Origin: Bacteroidota bacterium
GTDB lineage: Bacteria; Bacteroidota; Bacteroidia; UKL13-3
Assembly: GCA_030680835.1 (NCBI GenBank)
Contig: JAUXUD010000090.1
Span: 1 to 64,000, forward strand
DNA: 64,000 nucleotides
Reading direction: 5' to 3'
Part shown: positions 45,901 through 53,696 of the stretch, one piece after another
Numbering within the stretch: position 1 is the stretch's first letter
How the letters are laid out: each line of letters starts with the position of its first letter
Notes under the pieces: model-generated
Database searches by the model: none
The model's input: only the letters and a program-made list of their open reading frames with translations
What the model was told of the DNA's origin: nothing
Position numbers and translations under genes: made by a program

Positions 45901-46070
45901 GGATCACTGAACAGGAACAAAACGTCCCTGTTTGTTTTATTATTCTGATCAAAAAACTGGCCTTTATTCTCAATAAATCCGTAAACAAAGGGCTTTTCCG
46001 TTGTTTTACCGGCATTCACGATCAGGTGTGAAAAAAACAATGATGCTAATAATAAAAATGAAAATCGCAT
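42915..46070 (-). CDS. SBBP-repeat T9SS cargo protein (1051 aa)
   Basis: A 1051-residue secreted protein. Signal peptide at 1 to ~20. Residues ~28-270 form an N-terminal domain (YGFIENKGQFFDQNNK..., HPGGNINHIQLKI) of the type now called DUF7948. Residues ~270-715 contain about eight SBBP beta-propeller-type repeats of ~60 residues (WATYFGGNNDDRANGVAI, ITGFTSS). One PKD-like unit (~795-885; INDSVQCLDENYFIFSD...) precedes a T9SS type A tail (~965-1051). It is related to the next larger gene with a 76-bp gap between. Probably surface exposed; the ligand is unknown. Confidence 0.85.
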   Translation of the reverse strand: MRFSFLLLASLFFSHLIVNAGKTTEKPFVYGFIENKGQFFDQNNKTNRDVLFLFSDPGFHVQLKQNGFSYEVFKPLNKSETTHSIHRIDISFTGSNATDTKTTVSGNKQSVFSIIPSEPGAGFINYYNDESLNKSQLHINHYHKIVYKNVYPQIDIEFLINTSGKPAKDVTDHSRFKYNFIIHPGGNINHIQLKIAGAFKTVLTEDGNILIKTAFGNILEKIPYSYQVNRSIQTKFMQTGENLFGLQANDFDTTKTLVIDPVPWATYFGGNNDDRANGVAINSLGEPVITGFTSSASGLATSGAYQSTYGGNIDVFVAKFNASGACLWATYFGGPDLENGIDISVDLNDNILITGYTLSATGIATMGAHQTTFGGGTTYGDAFIVKFNAAGTRLWGTYYGGDNDDYGNGIVCDKNGNIFLTGYTTSDYPVQSIATSGAFQTILSGGPDAIIAKFNASGVRQWGTYYGNVYPDYGCKIAIDSMENLAVSGITYCDSGMVTTAAFKTQYGGNGDAFLLKISQAGSRLWCTYFGGSGYDYGIDIAFDRSGNIFMTGSTNSDSGIAYSGGNQLIKSALGDAYLVKFNAAGSVLWSTYYGSKNEDGTFALTTDRENNILITGFTNSDSGMVTGLVHQNVFGGTHDAFLAKYNSAGNKLWSGYFGSGNADEGTGIACDSTGNIFVCGLTSSTDHIASPGAYHTIYGGGAYDAFLAAFTKNGGLLTIKNNTIGNSQQLCRGNTPDTLHGSTITGGYSSHQYMWLSSNSGINSGYSPAPAPNTIKDYIPTKSDTDTWYKRLVISGEFYDTSAAIKIKVNTQPETAFTINDSVQCLDENYFIFSDISIAHSQDARIWNLGTGANDTGSLLSQAKKYDSPGNYVVKLTRIANEGCMDSTFRIIAVNPNPFKPIITMLANNTLFSSPAHTYEWFYNNSLIYDSTRQYLIINKNGIYKVKTFGTNGCSNISDEFSATTVGLTQVMKEDDYIIYPNPATDILYIYAGRNAESINIEINNMKGSNLIKTTENILADEPVKIELSKLPEGIYILMINKKAFKLLKY

Positions 46071-46084
46071 AAATTATACACAGT

Positions 46085-46092
46085 CAAAGATA
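46085..46092 (-). promoter_or_regulatory. Candidate -7 promoter box
   Basis: On the minus strand this reads TATCTTTG, a match to TAnnTTTG, 14 nt before the ATG at 46070. It suggests that the 1051-residue gene has its own promoter rather than depending only on its upstream paralogue. Confidence 0.4.
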
Positions 46093-46146
46093 ACTTACAA
46101 TTGTTGAAAAAAGCATGAAGATTTCTATGCCGGGAAATATTTAGAA

Positions 46147-49100
46147 TTAATTATGTTTTACAAGCCTGGTGGCTTTATTATTGAGCAATAAGATATATAC
46201 TCCATTACTTAATGAACTTATATCCATTTTTACAGGTTCATTAACCAAAATATTTTGTGTTTGTGTGAGCTGTATGTTTCCCTGCATATCAAAAATTTCA
46301 ATACTTACATCATTCAGGTTTTGGTTCAGAAGAGAGATTAAAAACACCTCATTTCCGGAAGGATTGGGATATATTGAAATTCCTTTGCCACCCCATATTT
46401 CTGCAGCGCTTACTTTTGTTGCATTAAAAATATCGGAGGTGCTGCTGCAACCGTTTGTACTGTCAATGGTAACTTTGTAATTTCCGTTTTGACTGATGAT
46501 AAGTTGTTGCTGATTTGAATTAACAAGCGGGTTGTTATTATAAAACCAAAGATAAGTATGTGCGGGGGTACTTTGCAGCAGGGTACTTGAAATTGCTGTA
46601 ATTACAGGCTTTGCAGGATTGGACTTTACGCGCAGGGATTGAATCAGACTGTCTTTACATTGATTTAAATCTGCAATGATTAATTTTACATAATAAACGC
46701 CTGCCTGGGTGTACGATTTTGTAAAAACAGCATTGGTATTTGATGTTAAATCCCCTGCATTCCAGTAACGCCAAAGTAATCCGGAAGCCGCTGAAGAAAG
46801 ATCAGTAAATGTAAAGCTGTTGCCGGCCAAACATTGTTCATTGTTGTTGATGGAAAAATTAGCGAAAGGTTGAGGAAATACATGAAGTGTTTTAGATACG
46901 GAGTCTCTGCAGTTATTATCTGAAATCAGTGAAAGCTTAACTTCATATATTCCTGCCAGAGAAAAGCTTTTATTAATGTTTGCACTGGTATAGGTTTCAA
47001 GTGTACTGAATGACCAGATTCTTGAGAGTGTTCCTGACATATTAATTGACGTATCCTGGAATATAAAATTATTCCCGCTTAAACATTGGGCGAGGTTATT
47101 AGCACTAAATCCTGCTGTGGGTTTTGGAAACAATCGAACTGTTTTGGAAGCGGAATCCTGGCAACCATTCACCGACAAGGCAATCAGCCTGATTTTATAG
47201 GTACCTTCCTGAATATATGATTTAACAGGATTCGCCTCGGTTGAAAAATTACCATCTCCGTAATCCCATACTCTGGATGCCGTACCAAACGGATAAGTAG
47301 AAGTATCGTATAAGAAAAATACGTTATTATTGACACACTGCAGGGTACTATTAATTGAAAAACCAGCAACCGGATTGGGCCGGGTGTTTATGGTTTTTAT
47401 AAGAGAATCTTTACATCCCGAACTGCCGGTCGCAATCAGTTTAATATAAAATGATCCTGCCGAATAATAATTTCTTTCAGGCGACGGGAGTGAAGAAGTG
47501 TCTGTTAATCCCGCACCCAGATTCCATAAGCGGGTATAGGTTCCGGTATTTGCATAGCTTGTGTCGGTAAAAATAAAATGATTGCCGTTTAAACATTGTA
47601 ATGGATTGTTTATAGTAAAGCCTGCTACTGGTTTTGGAATGATGCTTATAAGTACCGGCTGGCTAGTATCTTTTAAATCTCCGGAGATAACAACTCTTTT
47701 ATACCAGGTATTGCTTATTAATGAATTTGGAGAATAATTAATAAAACTATTGGGCAATGAAGCGGGAACAAAACCTGAATTTGGGCCATTTACAGAACTC
47801 AGCCAAATATAAAATTTTGCAGTATTGCCACCCAGGGGTACTGAACCGTTTAATGACGCCGGATATGATCCCTGACAAATTTGTTGTGAGCTGCCTATGG
47901 TATTGTTTTGAATCAGAAGTAAAGACCCGCCCGGTGTAAATGCGCCCATAAAAACATCGTAAACGCCTCCCCCATAATTTGTCTGAAAGGCACCGGGTGA
48001 TGAAATTCCGCTTGTGGATGAAGTAATGCCGGTTACGAAGATGTTACCTGATGAATCCACGCACAATCCATTTCCCTGTTCGAGATTATCTGCGCCATAA
48101 TACGTCGACCATTGACGATATCCCAGGGAATCAAACTTTACAATAAAGGCATCAACGTCTCCTCCAAAATCTTCCATATATGCACCGGAAGAAGTGAACC
48201 CAAGGCTGGAATACGTATAACCGGTAATTGCAATGTTTCCCTGAATATCTGAACAGATTCCCAGGGCTCCTTCATCATAGCCGCCGCCAATATAACTCGA
48301 CCATAACCGGGATCCCGCCGGGTTGTATTTTGCAATAAAGGCATCGTATCCGCTCGACTTTACAGTCATGAATGCTCCGGATGATGCGATTCCATTTGTT
48401 GAAGCGCTGGTTCCTGCAACGAGGATATTACCCGATATATCAGTAGATACATCGGAAGCATAATCCAGGTTATTTCCACCAATATAGGTACACCAAAGGC
48501 GGTCACCAGCTGCGTTGAATTTTACCAAAAAGGCATCTCCATTGCCCCCAAAAGTGGTTTGAAAAGCACCTGATGTGGTGATTCCATAATTAGAAACGGT
48601 ATAGCCGATCATGCTTGCATTTCCATTTGCATCCGTTGTTACTTTATATCCGTAATCTTCATAGATGCTGCCATAGTATGTGCACCATTGCCGAATACCC
48701 GCCGAATTAAATTTTACCAGAAAAGCATCGTAATTTCCGTTGTTTGAAGTCTGAAATGCTCCTGATGTTGCCAGTGAAGCGGAATTTGTGAAACCTGAAA
48801 TATACAAATTGCCATTGGGTTCAATGGCAATCCCATCTCCATAATCATCGCCTGAACCTCCTATATAGGTTCCCCATTGTTTTACGCCGGATGCATTGAA
48901 TTTCATTAAAAATGCATCCCCGGTAGATGAGCCATTTCCAAATGTACTCTGATGGGAACCGGCAGTTGCAATTCCTGAAGATGAAAGGGTATTTCCCGTG
49001 ATAAAAATATTATTGTTCTGATCAACCGCAATATCGTTTCCGTTATCCTGACCAGAGCCTCCCAGATAAGTGCTCCAAAGCCGCATACCCGAATGATTGT

Positions 49101-50118
49101 ATTTTATGATAAAGGCATCAAAGTTTCCCGAAACGGAAGTTTGATAAGCACCGGCAGTAGCTAAACCGGTTGATGTGGATGTTGTGCCGGTGCCCAATAT
49201 ATTCCCATTTTTATCAACGGCAACTTTTGTTCCCCGGTCTTCGCCATTACCACCAAAATAAGTCGACCAGGGGGCAGGGTCTATTACAAGGGTTTTTTGT
49301 TTATCATATCCTTCAACGGCAATGCCAAAAATGTTTTCTTCTTTCCTGATGTAATATGCGTTTACACTTTGTTTCTCATTATTCACCAATGTTTGAAAAC
49401 TGTATGGAATGCTCTCGTCAATTTTACCATTAGAAGTTTCGAGGATTATATGCCCTTCTGCTGTTAACATTGATTTATCTGCACCTTCAAACTTTAATTT
49501 AATATCATTGATATTTCCTCCCGGATGAATAATGAAATTATATTTGAACTGCCCCTGTTTATAATCATTTTCTTCATTTGCATCGGGCAGATTTAACAGG
49601 AATTCTACATCTATATTTGGATAAATATTCTGGTAAGTAATTTTTTGATAGTGATGAATCTGTGTGACACCGGACTGACCGGTGATGGAAGAAAAATAAT
49701 TTATGAAATCAGGTGCAGGTTGCTCATGCAAAATGTCCGGGTTTTTTGAGGAGCCTAAAAAAGTAATATCGATCCGGTGAACTAAAAAATTGAAGTTTGT
49801 TAACAAATCCGGATTAGCAGGTATCTGCTTATTGGGGGCCTTACGTTTTTGTGTTGCAGTACTTCGATACGTTTCATAGCTAAATGAATTTTGCTTAAGT
49901 TGTACATGAATATCCAAACCATTGAACAGGTATAACACAGCCTTGTTTGGTTTGTTAAACTGGTCAAATACCTGTCCTTTATTTTCAATAAAGCCATATT
50001 GAACAGATGCAGGCCTGACATCAGAAATATTTTTGTTTTCCGGTTTGTTGGGAGAAACTGCAGTAAGCAGGTACCCGTGTAAAAGTAAAAAAAACAGTAT
50101 GGGTAGTTTTATTTTCAT
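46147..50118 (-). CDS. SBBP- and PKD-repeat T9SS cargo protein (1323 aa)
   Basis: A 1323-residue paralogue of the 1051-residue protein. Signal peptide at 1 to ~21. DUF7948-type domain at ~40-290 (YGFIENKGQVFDQFNK, HPGGNINDIKLKF). SBBP repeats at ~290-735 (for example WSTYLGGSGQDNGNDIAVD). Then four PKD-like units of ~88 residues (~825-1170), each with FxxNxxxQCLxxNxFxFxDTS near its start. T9SS type A tail at ~1240-1323. The PKD block has three more units than the neighbour, which explains the length difference. Divergent from the TonB receptor gene, with 241 bp between. Confidence 0.86.
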   Translation of the reverse strand: MKIKLPILFFLLLHGYLLTAVSPNKPENKNISDVRPASVQYGFIENKGQVFDQFNKPNKAVLYLFNGLDIHVQLKQNSFSYETYRSTATQKRKAPNKQIPANPDLLTNFNFLVHRIDITFLGSSKNPDILHEQPAPDFINYFSSITGQSGVTQIHHYQKITYQNIYPNIDVEFLLNLPDANEENDYKQGQFKYNFIIHPGGNINDIKLKFEGADKSMLTAEGHIILETSNGKIDESIPYSFQTLVNNEKQSVNAYYIRKEENIFGIAVEGYDKQKTLVIDPAPWSTYFGGNGEDRGTKVAVDKNGNILGTGTTSTSTGLATAGAYQTSVSGNFDAFIIKYNHSGMRLWSTYLGGSGQDNGNDIAVDQNNNIFITGNTLSSSGIATAGSHQSTFGNGSSTGDAFLMKFNASGVKQWGTYIGGSGDDYGDGIAIEPNGNLYISGFTNSASLATSGAFQTSNNGNYDAFLVKFNSAGIRQWCTYYGSIYEDYGYKVTTDANGNASMIGYTVSNYGITTSGAFQTTFGGNGDAFLVKFNAAGDRLWCTYIGGNNLDYASDVSTDISGNILVAGTSASTNGIASSGAFMTVKSSGYDAFIAKYNPAGSRLWSSYIGGGYDEGALGICSDIQGNIAITGYTYSSLGFTSSGAYMEDFGGDVDAFIVKFDSLGYRQWSTYYGADNLEQGNGLCVDSSGNIFVTGITSSTSGISSPGAFQTNYGGGVYDVFMGAFTPGGSLLLIQNNTIGSSQQICQGSYPASLNGSVPLGGNTAKFYIWLSSVNGPNSGFVPASLPNSFINYSPNSLISNTWYKRVVISGDLKDTSQPVLISIIPKPVAGFTINNPLQCLNGNHFIFTDTSYANTGTYTRLWNLGAGLTDTSSLPSPERNYYSAGSFYIKLIATGSSGCKDSLIKTINTRPNPVAGFSINSTLQCVNNNVFFLYDTSTYPFGTASRVWDYGDGNFSTEANPVKSYIQEGTYKIRLIALSVNGCQDSASKTVRLFPKPTAGFSANNLAQCLSGNNFIFQDTSINMSGTLSRIWSFSTLETYTSANINKSFSLAGIYEVKLSLISDNNCRDSVSKTLHVFPQPFANFSINNNEQCLAGNSFTFTDLSSAASGLLWRYWNAGDLTSNTNAVFTKSYTQAGVYYVKLIIADLNQCKDSLIQSLRVKSNPAKPVITAISSTLLQSTPAHTYLWFYNNNPLVNSNQQQLIISQNGNYKVTIDSTNGCSSTSDIFNATKVSAAEIWGGKGISIYPNPSGNEVFLISLLNQNLNDVSIEIFDMQGNIQLTQTQNILVNEPVKMDISSLSNGVYILLLNNKATRLVKHN

Positions 50119-50275
50119 AAGTTTATTTCTAAATCAAATATAAGTGTTTGATTTTAAAAACAATGGGTTTGCAAAAAATGCAAAACGAATTTTACAATCA
50201 AAAAATGGATGATTTATAATATGCTTTAAACCGGTTTTAATCTTAACGAACTTAATTTTCAATTTCTTTTTTATT

Positions 50276-50359
50276 TACTTTCGCACCCTTGATTGGGAGA
50301 ACCCCCCATTTCCTGATACAACAAAGCATTCATCGTGACCCGGTAATCAGATATCTTTA
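50276..50359 (+). promoter_or_regulatory. Candidate promoter and structured leader of TonB receptor
   Basis: TACTTTCG at 50276-50283 resembles the -7 box. The following ~70-nt leader contains GATTGGG near its start and CCCGGTAATC before the ATG, which can pair as an interrupted stem, plus a short GGGAG/CCCC hairpin. No known riboswitch pattern was recognised. Metal or ligand control is possible but unproven. Confidence 0.3.
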
Positions 50360-52708
50360 ATGATTAAAATATTTTATGTAAAAATACTGCAGGCAAAAAA
50401 AAACTTTGGTGCATTGGTACTCATTTTAATTTACCTGGGTATGGGTTCAATCAATGCCCAAAATTTGCATTTACAGGTAAAAATTCTTGATAGCCTGAGT
50501 ATGGAACCATTATACGGAGCCTCGGTAAGCATGCAAAAGCACAGACATTTGCACATCAGCAATCAGGATGGAATTGTAATTTTTGATTCGGTGGAAAACG
50601 GACAATGGGTATTGCATGTTTCCTATATCGGATACCACCACCAGGATGTAATGGTAAATATGTTTTTAAACAGAAGCATCACTATTTTATTATGTTCCGA
50701 ATCATTTCATTTGCATGAAAGTATTGTGCTGGAAAAAGCAGTAGAGAAAGATGCGTCCATGCGCAAAAAAGATATTTTGGATCCAAATCAGATTGCTAAA
50801 AAACAAGGTCAGAATATTGCCGATTTGTTAGCCAATATAAATGGGGTTACAACCCTGTCTTCTGCCGGAGGCATTGCCAAGCCTGTAATCAGAGGCATGC
50901 ACAGTCAGCGTTTGGTAACCATGCAGGGAGATAACCGCCTGGAAGGCCAGCAATGGGGGGAAGATCACGGACCTGAAATAGACCCTTTCTCAGCCAACAG
51001 AATTGAGGTGATAAAAGGGGCAGCATCTGTTGAGTACGGTACCGATGCCATTGGGGGCGTAATAAAAATTTTACCGCGACCCTGGTTGGATCAACCCGGA
51101 ATAAAAAGGTTGTTGCAAACAGGTGTATTCAGCAACAACAAACAGGGTGCCGTATCCTTATTGCTGGAAGGTAGAAAAGGAAAGGAAACATTTGTGGTAT
51201 GGCGTACGCAAGGCAGTTTGCGAAAAGCAGGTGACAGCCATAGTGCACAATATAATTTAAGTAATACCGGCTTTGCCGAAAATGCGCAATCGGCGGCTAT
51301 TGGATTTGGCTATAAAAAGATTTTTCTGGAAACAAATCTCAGCAGATATAAAACCACTCTGGGAATCTTATCGGCATCGCATCTGGGGAATTTAGATGAT
51401 TTAAAAGCTGCACTTAAAGCAAATAAGCCATTGGTAATTTTACCATTTACCTATCAGATCGGAAAACCTTATCAGGAGGTGGAGCATATTTTATTTTCGG
51501 TGAAAGGAACGTATCGGTTCAACAAAAGCAATAGTATATCATTAAGTTTCGCACAGCAAGTTAACCGCAGAAAAGAGTATGATGCAGACAGGGTTTATAA
51601 TCTTGCATTGCAAGGGAAACCAGCCATGGATTTTGAAATACAAAGTGTGAATGGAAATCTTGTTTATGAAACCCGCTGGGCACACCACTGGCATATTAAA
51701 GCCGGTACCCACATGATGTGGCAATACAATACGGTGGCAGGTTTGCAGTTTATTATTCCGCCGTTTAAGTCGTTAACCAATGGGCTGTTTGCGGTAATCA
51801 GAAAAGATTTATATGAAGGAAATATTGCTTTTGGTTTGCGGTATGATATGCGTTGGCTGGATGTGCCCACTTACACGAGGGTATATAAACAATATACGTA
51901 TCAAAGATTTTTTAACAGTCCTACGTTGGTTATAAATTACAATAAACTGCTTATACAGAAATTGTTTTTTACTGCAACCCTAAGCTCGGCATGGCGCCCC
52001 CCCACAGTAAACGAGTTGTATAGTTATGGATTACATTATGGTATAGCCAGTTTTGAAAAAGGGGATAGTTTATTAAAACCCGAACGGAGTTACCTGGCAG
52101 AAATCAGTTTTCAGAGGCAACATAAAAACTGGTTTACTGAACTCACTTTTTTTACGCAGTTTTACGAAAATTATATTTATAAAAAACCATTGGCTGATCC
52201 AACCCTAACCATCAGGGGTGCTTTTCCTACTTTTCAATTTACACAGGACAATGTGCAACTATTGGGTTCAGAACTTACCCTAAATTATAAACCGGCAACA
52301 AAAATTTATGGCGGCATGATGTTGAGTTATTTGCATGCGCAGAATACAGGCACAGACCAGCCTTTGTTGTTTATGCCCGCTAACCGCTTACAAACGCAAT
52401 TGGGTTATTTATTTAAAAACAAAACAAAGCTAAAAGGTTTGTATCTGGAGTTGCAATTTATTGCTGTTGCCCGTCAGAACAGGTTTACTCCCGGAGCCGA
52501 TTATCAGGACCCGCCGGCAGGATATAATTTGTTGCATGTTAACGGAGGTTTCAGTTTTAAACCTTTTGCCAAAGGAAATGCATGGCAAGTGAATATGAGT
52601 TTTCAGAATGTATTGAACACAAGTTATCGTGATTATATGAGCCGGTTCAGGTATTTTGCGGATGAAACCGGGTTTAATGCGATTGGGAGAATGCAGATTC
52701 CGTTTTGA
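50360..52708 (+). CDS. TonB-dependent receptor with N-terminal carboxypeptidase-like domain
   Basis: A 782-residue outer membrane receptor. Signal peptide to ~34 (ends INAQN). Residues ~35-115 are a CarboxypepD_reg-like domain. The plug (~135-240) contains PVIRGMHSQRLVTMQGDNRL, EGQQWGEDHGPEID and IEVIKGAASVEYGTDAIGGVI; the barrel follows and ends in RMQIPF. The plug wording is typical of receptors in Flavobacteria paired with a small lipoprotein, and of ZnuD-like metal receptors. His clusters near the N-terminus (KHRHLH, GYHHQD, FHLHES) hint at metal binding. Substrate is inferred, not shown. The partner lipoprotein follows at 52915. Confidence 0.88.
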   Translation: MIKIFYVKILQAKKNFGALVLILIYLGMGSINAQNLHLQVKILDSLSMEPLYGASVSMQKHRHLHISNQDGIVIFDSVENGQWVLHVSYIGYHHQDVMVNMFLNRSITILLCSESFHLHESIVLEKAVEKDASMRKKDILDPNQIAKKQGQNIADLLANINGVTTLSSAGGIAKPVIRGMHSQRLVTMQGDNRLEGQQWGEDHGPEIDPFSANRIEVIKGAASVEYGTDAIGGVIKILPRPWLDQPGIKRLLQTGVFSNNKQGAVSLLLEGRKGKETFVVWRTQGSLRKAGDSHSAQYNLSNTGFAENAQSAAIGFGYKKIFLETNLSRYKTTLGILSASHLGNLDDLKAALKANKPLVILPFTYQIGKPYQEVEHILFSVKGTYRFNKSNSISLSFAQQVNRRKEYDADRVYNLALQGKPAMDFEIQSVNGNLVYETRWAHHWHIKAGTHMMWQYNTVAGLQFIIPPFKSLTNGLFAVIRKDLYEGNIAFGLRYDMRWLDVPTYTRVYKQYTYQRFFNSPTLVINYNKLLIQKLFFTATLSSAWRPPTVNELYSYGLHYGIASFEKGDSLLKPERSYLAEISFQRQHKNWFTELTFFTQFYENYIYKKPLADPTLTIRGAFPTFQFTQDNVQLLGSELTLNYKPATKIYGGMMLSYLHAQNTGTDQPLLFMPANRLQTQLGYLFKNKTKLKGLYLELQFIAVARQNRFTPGADYQDPPAGYNLLHVNGGFSFKPFAKGNAWQVNMSFQNVLNTSYRDYMSRFRYFADETGFNAIGRMQIPF

Positions 52709-52808
52709 AGAAGCATTCAGGAGTGTGAGAGGGTAAGAGTGTAGGAGTGTAGGAATTTAAGTATGATAGAAAACTTAGATAAAATAAATGAAAATTAAGT
52801 TTGTTTTC

Positions 52809-52873
52809 CTTTGTTCCTTTGTTTCTTTGAAGCCTTAGGAATTCCAGTTGCTACAAAGTAACAAAGGAACAAA
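52809..52873. repeat. Long imperfect inverted repeat (CTTTGTTCCTTTG)
   Basis: The 21-bp arms 52809-52829 and 52853-52873 are complementary except for one position, with a 23-nt loop. There is no T run after the right arm, so it is not a normal terminator. It lies between the TonB receptor and its companion lipoprotein gene; the short repeats of GTGTAGGA at 52736-52754 are next to it. Confidence 0.75.
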
Positions 52874-52914
52874 GAAGAAATAATTTATAACTGAATTAAA
52901 AAATTTGAAACATA

Positions 52915-53469
52915 ATGAAACGATATTATATAATCATTTATGTATTAACTTTTGTAGGTTTTATTTCCTGCAAAAAGCAACCAACCAACCAACCCCCTGT
53001 TGAAGAAAATGAATTGATTACTACGGTAAAATTTACCTTTGTGGATTCACTTACAAGCGATACTTTACGTTTTAAATGGACTCAGCCGGGAGGGCCGGGA
53101 ACATTGATAACAGCGGATACGATTGAATTGATTACTGACAGGATTTATTTAGTGAGCGTAACGATTTTTGATGAAAGCAAAACACCCATATTTAATGTAA
53201 GTGATGAAATAAAAAAGTTACAAAACGAACACCGTTTTTTTTATACTTCAACCACCAGCAGAATGTTAACCCAGATAATAGATTTTGATACGCAAAATCC
53301 ACCCATGGAACTGGGATTAAGATTTAGGGCAATCACTTCTGCAAACGGAACTGTGACCGGAAATTTCAGGGCATTGTTGAGGCATTATACAGCAAGCTCA
53401 CCCAAAACGGGAGGCGCAATGGCAGGTACTGCAGATATTGATGTGATATTGCCGCTAAGGGTGCAATGA
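52915..53469 (+). CDS. Companion lipoprotein of TonB receptor
   Basis: A 184-residue lipoprotein with signal ending FVGFISC (Cys ~20) and KKQ after it. The mature part is beta-rich: ELITTVKFTFVDSLTSDTLRF, DRIYLVSVTIFDESK, EHRFFYT and GTADIDVILPLRV. It resembles proteins that Flavobacteria annotations call type 1 periplasmic binding fold superfamily, which often sit beside TonB receptors like the one upstream. Probably outer membrane-anchored and involved in substrate capture. The exact ligand is unknown. The 206-bp gap to the receptor contains a long hairpin. The following 227 bp to the S9 peptidase hold only short direct repeats (GCCTTTAGC at 53487 and 53508). Confidence 0.75.
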   Translation: MKRYYIIIYVLTFVGFISCKKQPTNQPPVEENELITTVKFTFVDSLTSDTLRFKWTQPGGPGTLITADTIELITDRIYLVSVTIFDESKTPIFNVSDEIKKLQNEHRFFYTSTTSRMLTQIIDFDTQNPPMELGLRFRAITSANGTVTGNFRALLRHYTASSPKTGGAMAGTADIDVILPLRVQ

Positions 53470-53696
53470 GGTGAAATCTGGTATAGGCCTTTAGCTGTTG
53501 GCATTTAGCCTTTAGCAGATTTGTGGGTGTCGTTAATTTAGTTATTCATTATTTTTTAGTGAATCCGTGAAATAACAAAAGATAGGCAAATTGTTAGCTG
53601 AATCCGGCACGACAGAAAAGCCTTTATCACGTTTATTTACCAATTATCAAATATTGGTTTGGCGGGCTCTTTAATTGGCGTTAACTTGGAGGTTTA

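Noticed and set aside
52736-52760. GTGTAGGA direct repeat as a separate element
   Set aside because: Only two or three short copies; too little to call more than local simple sequence.
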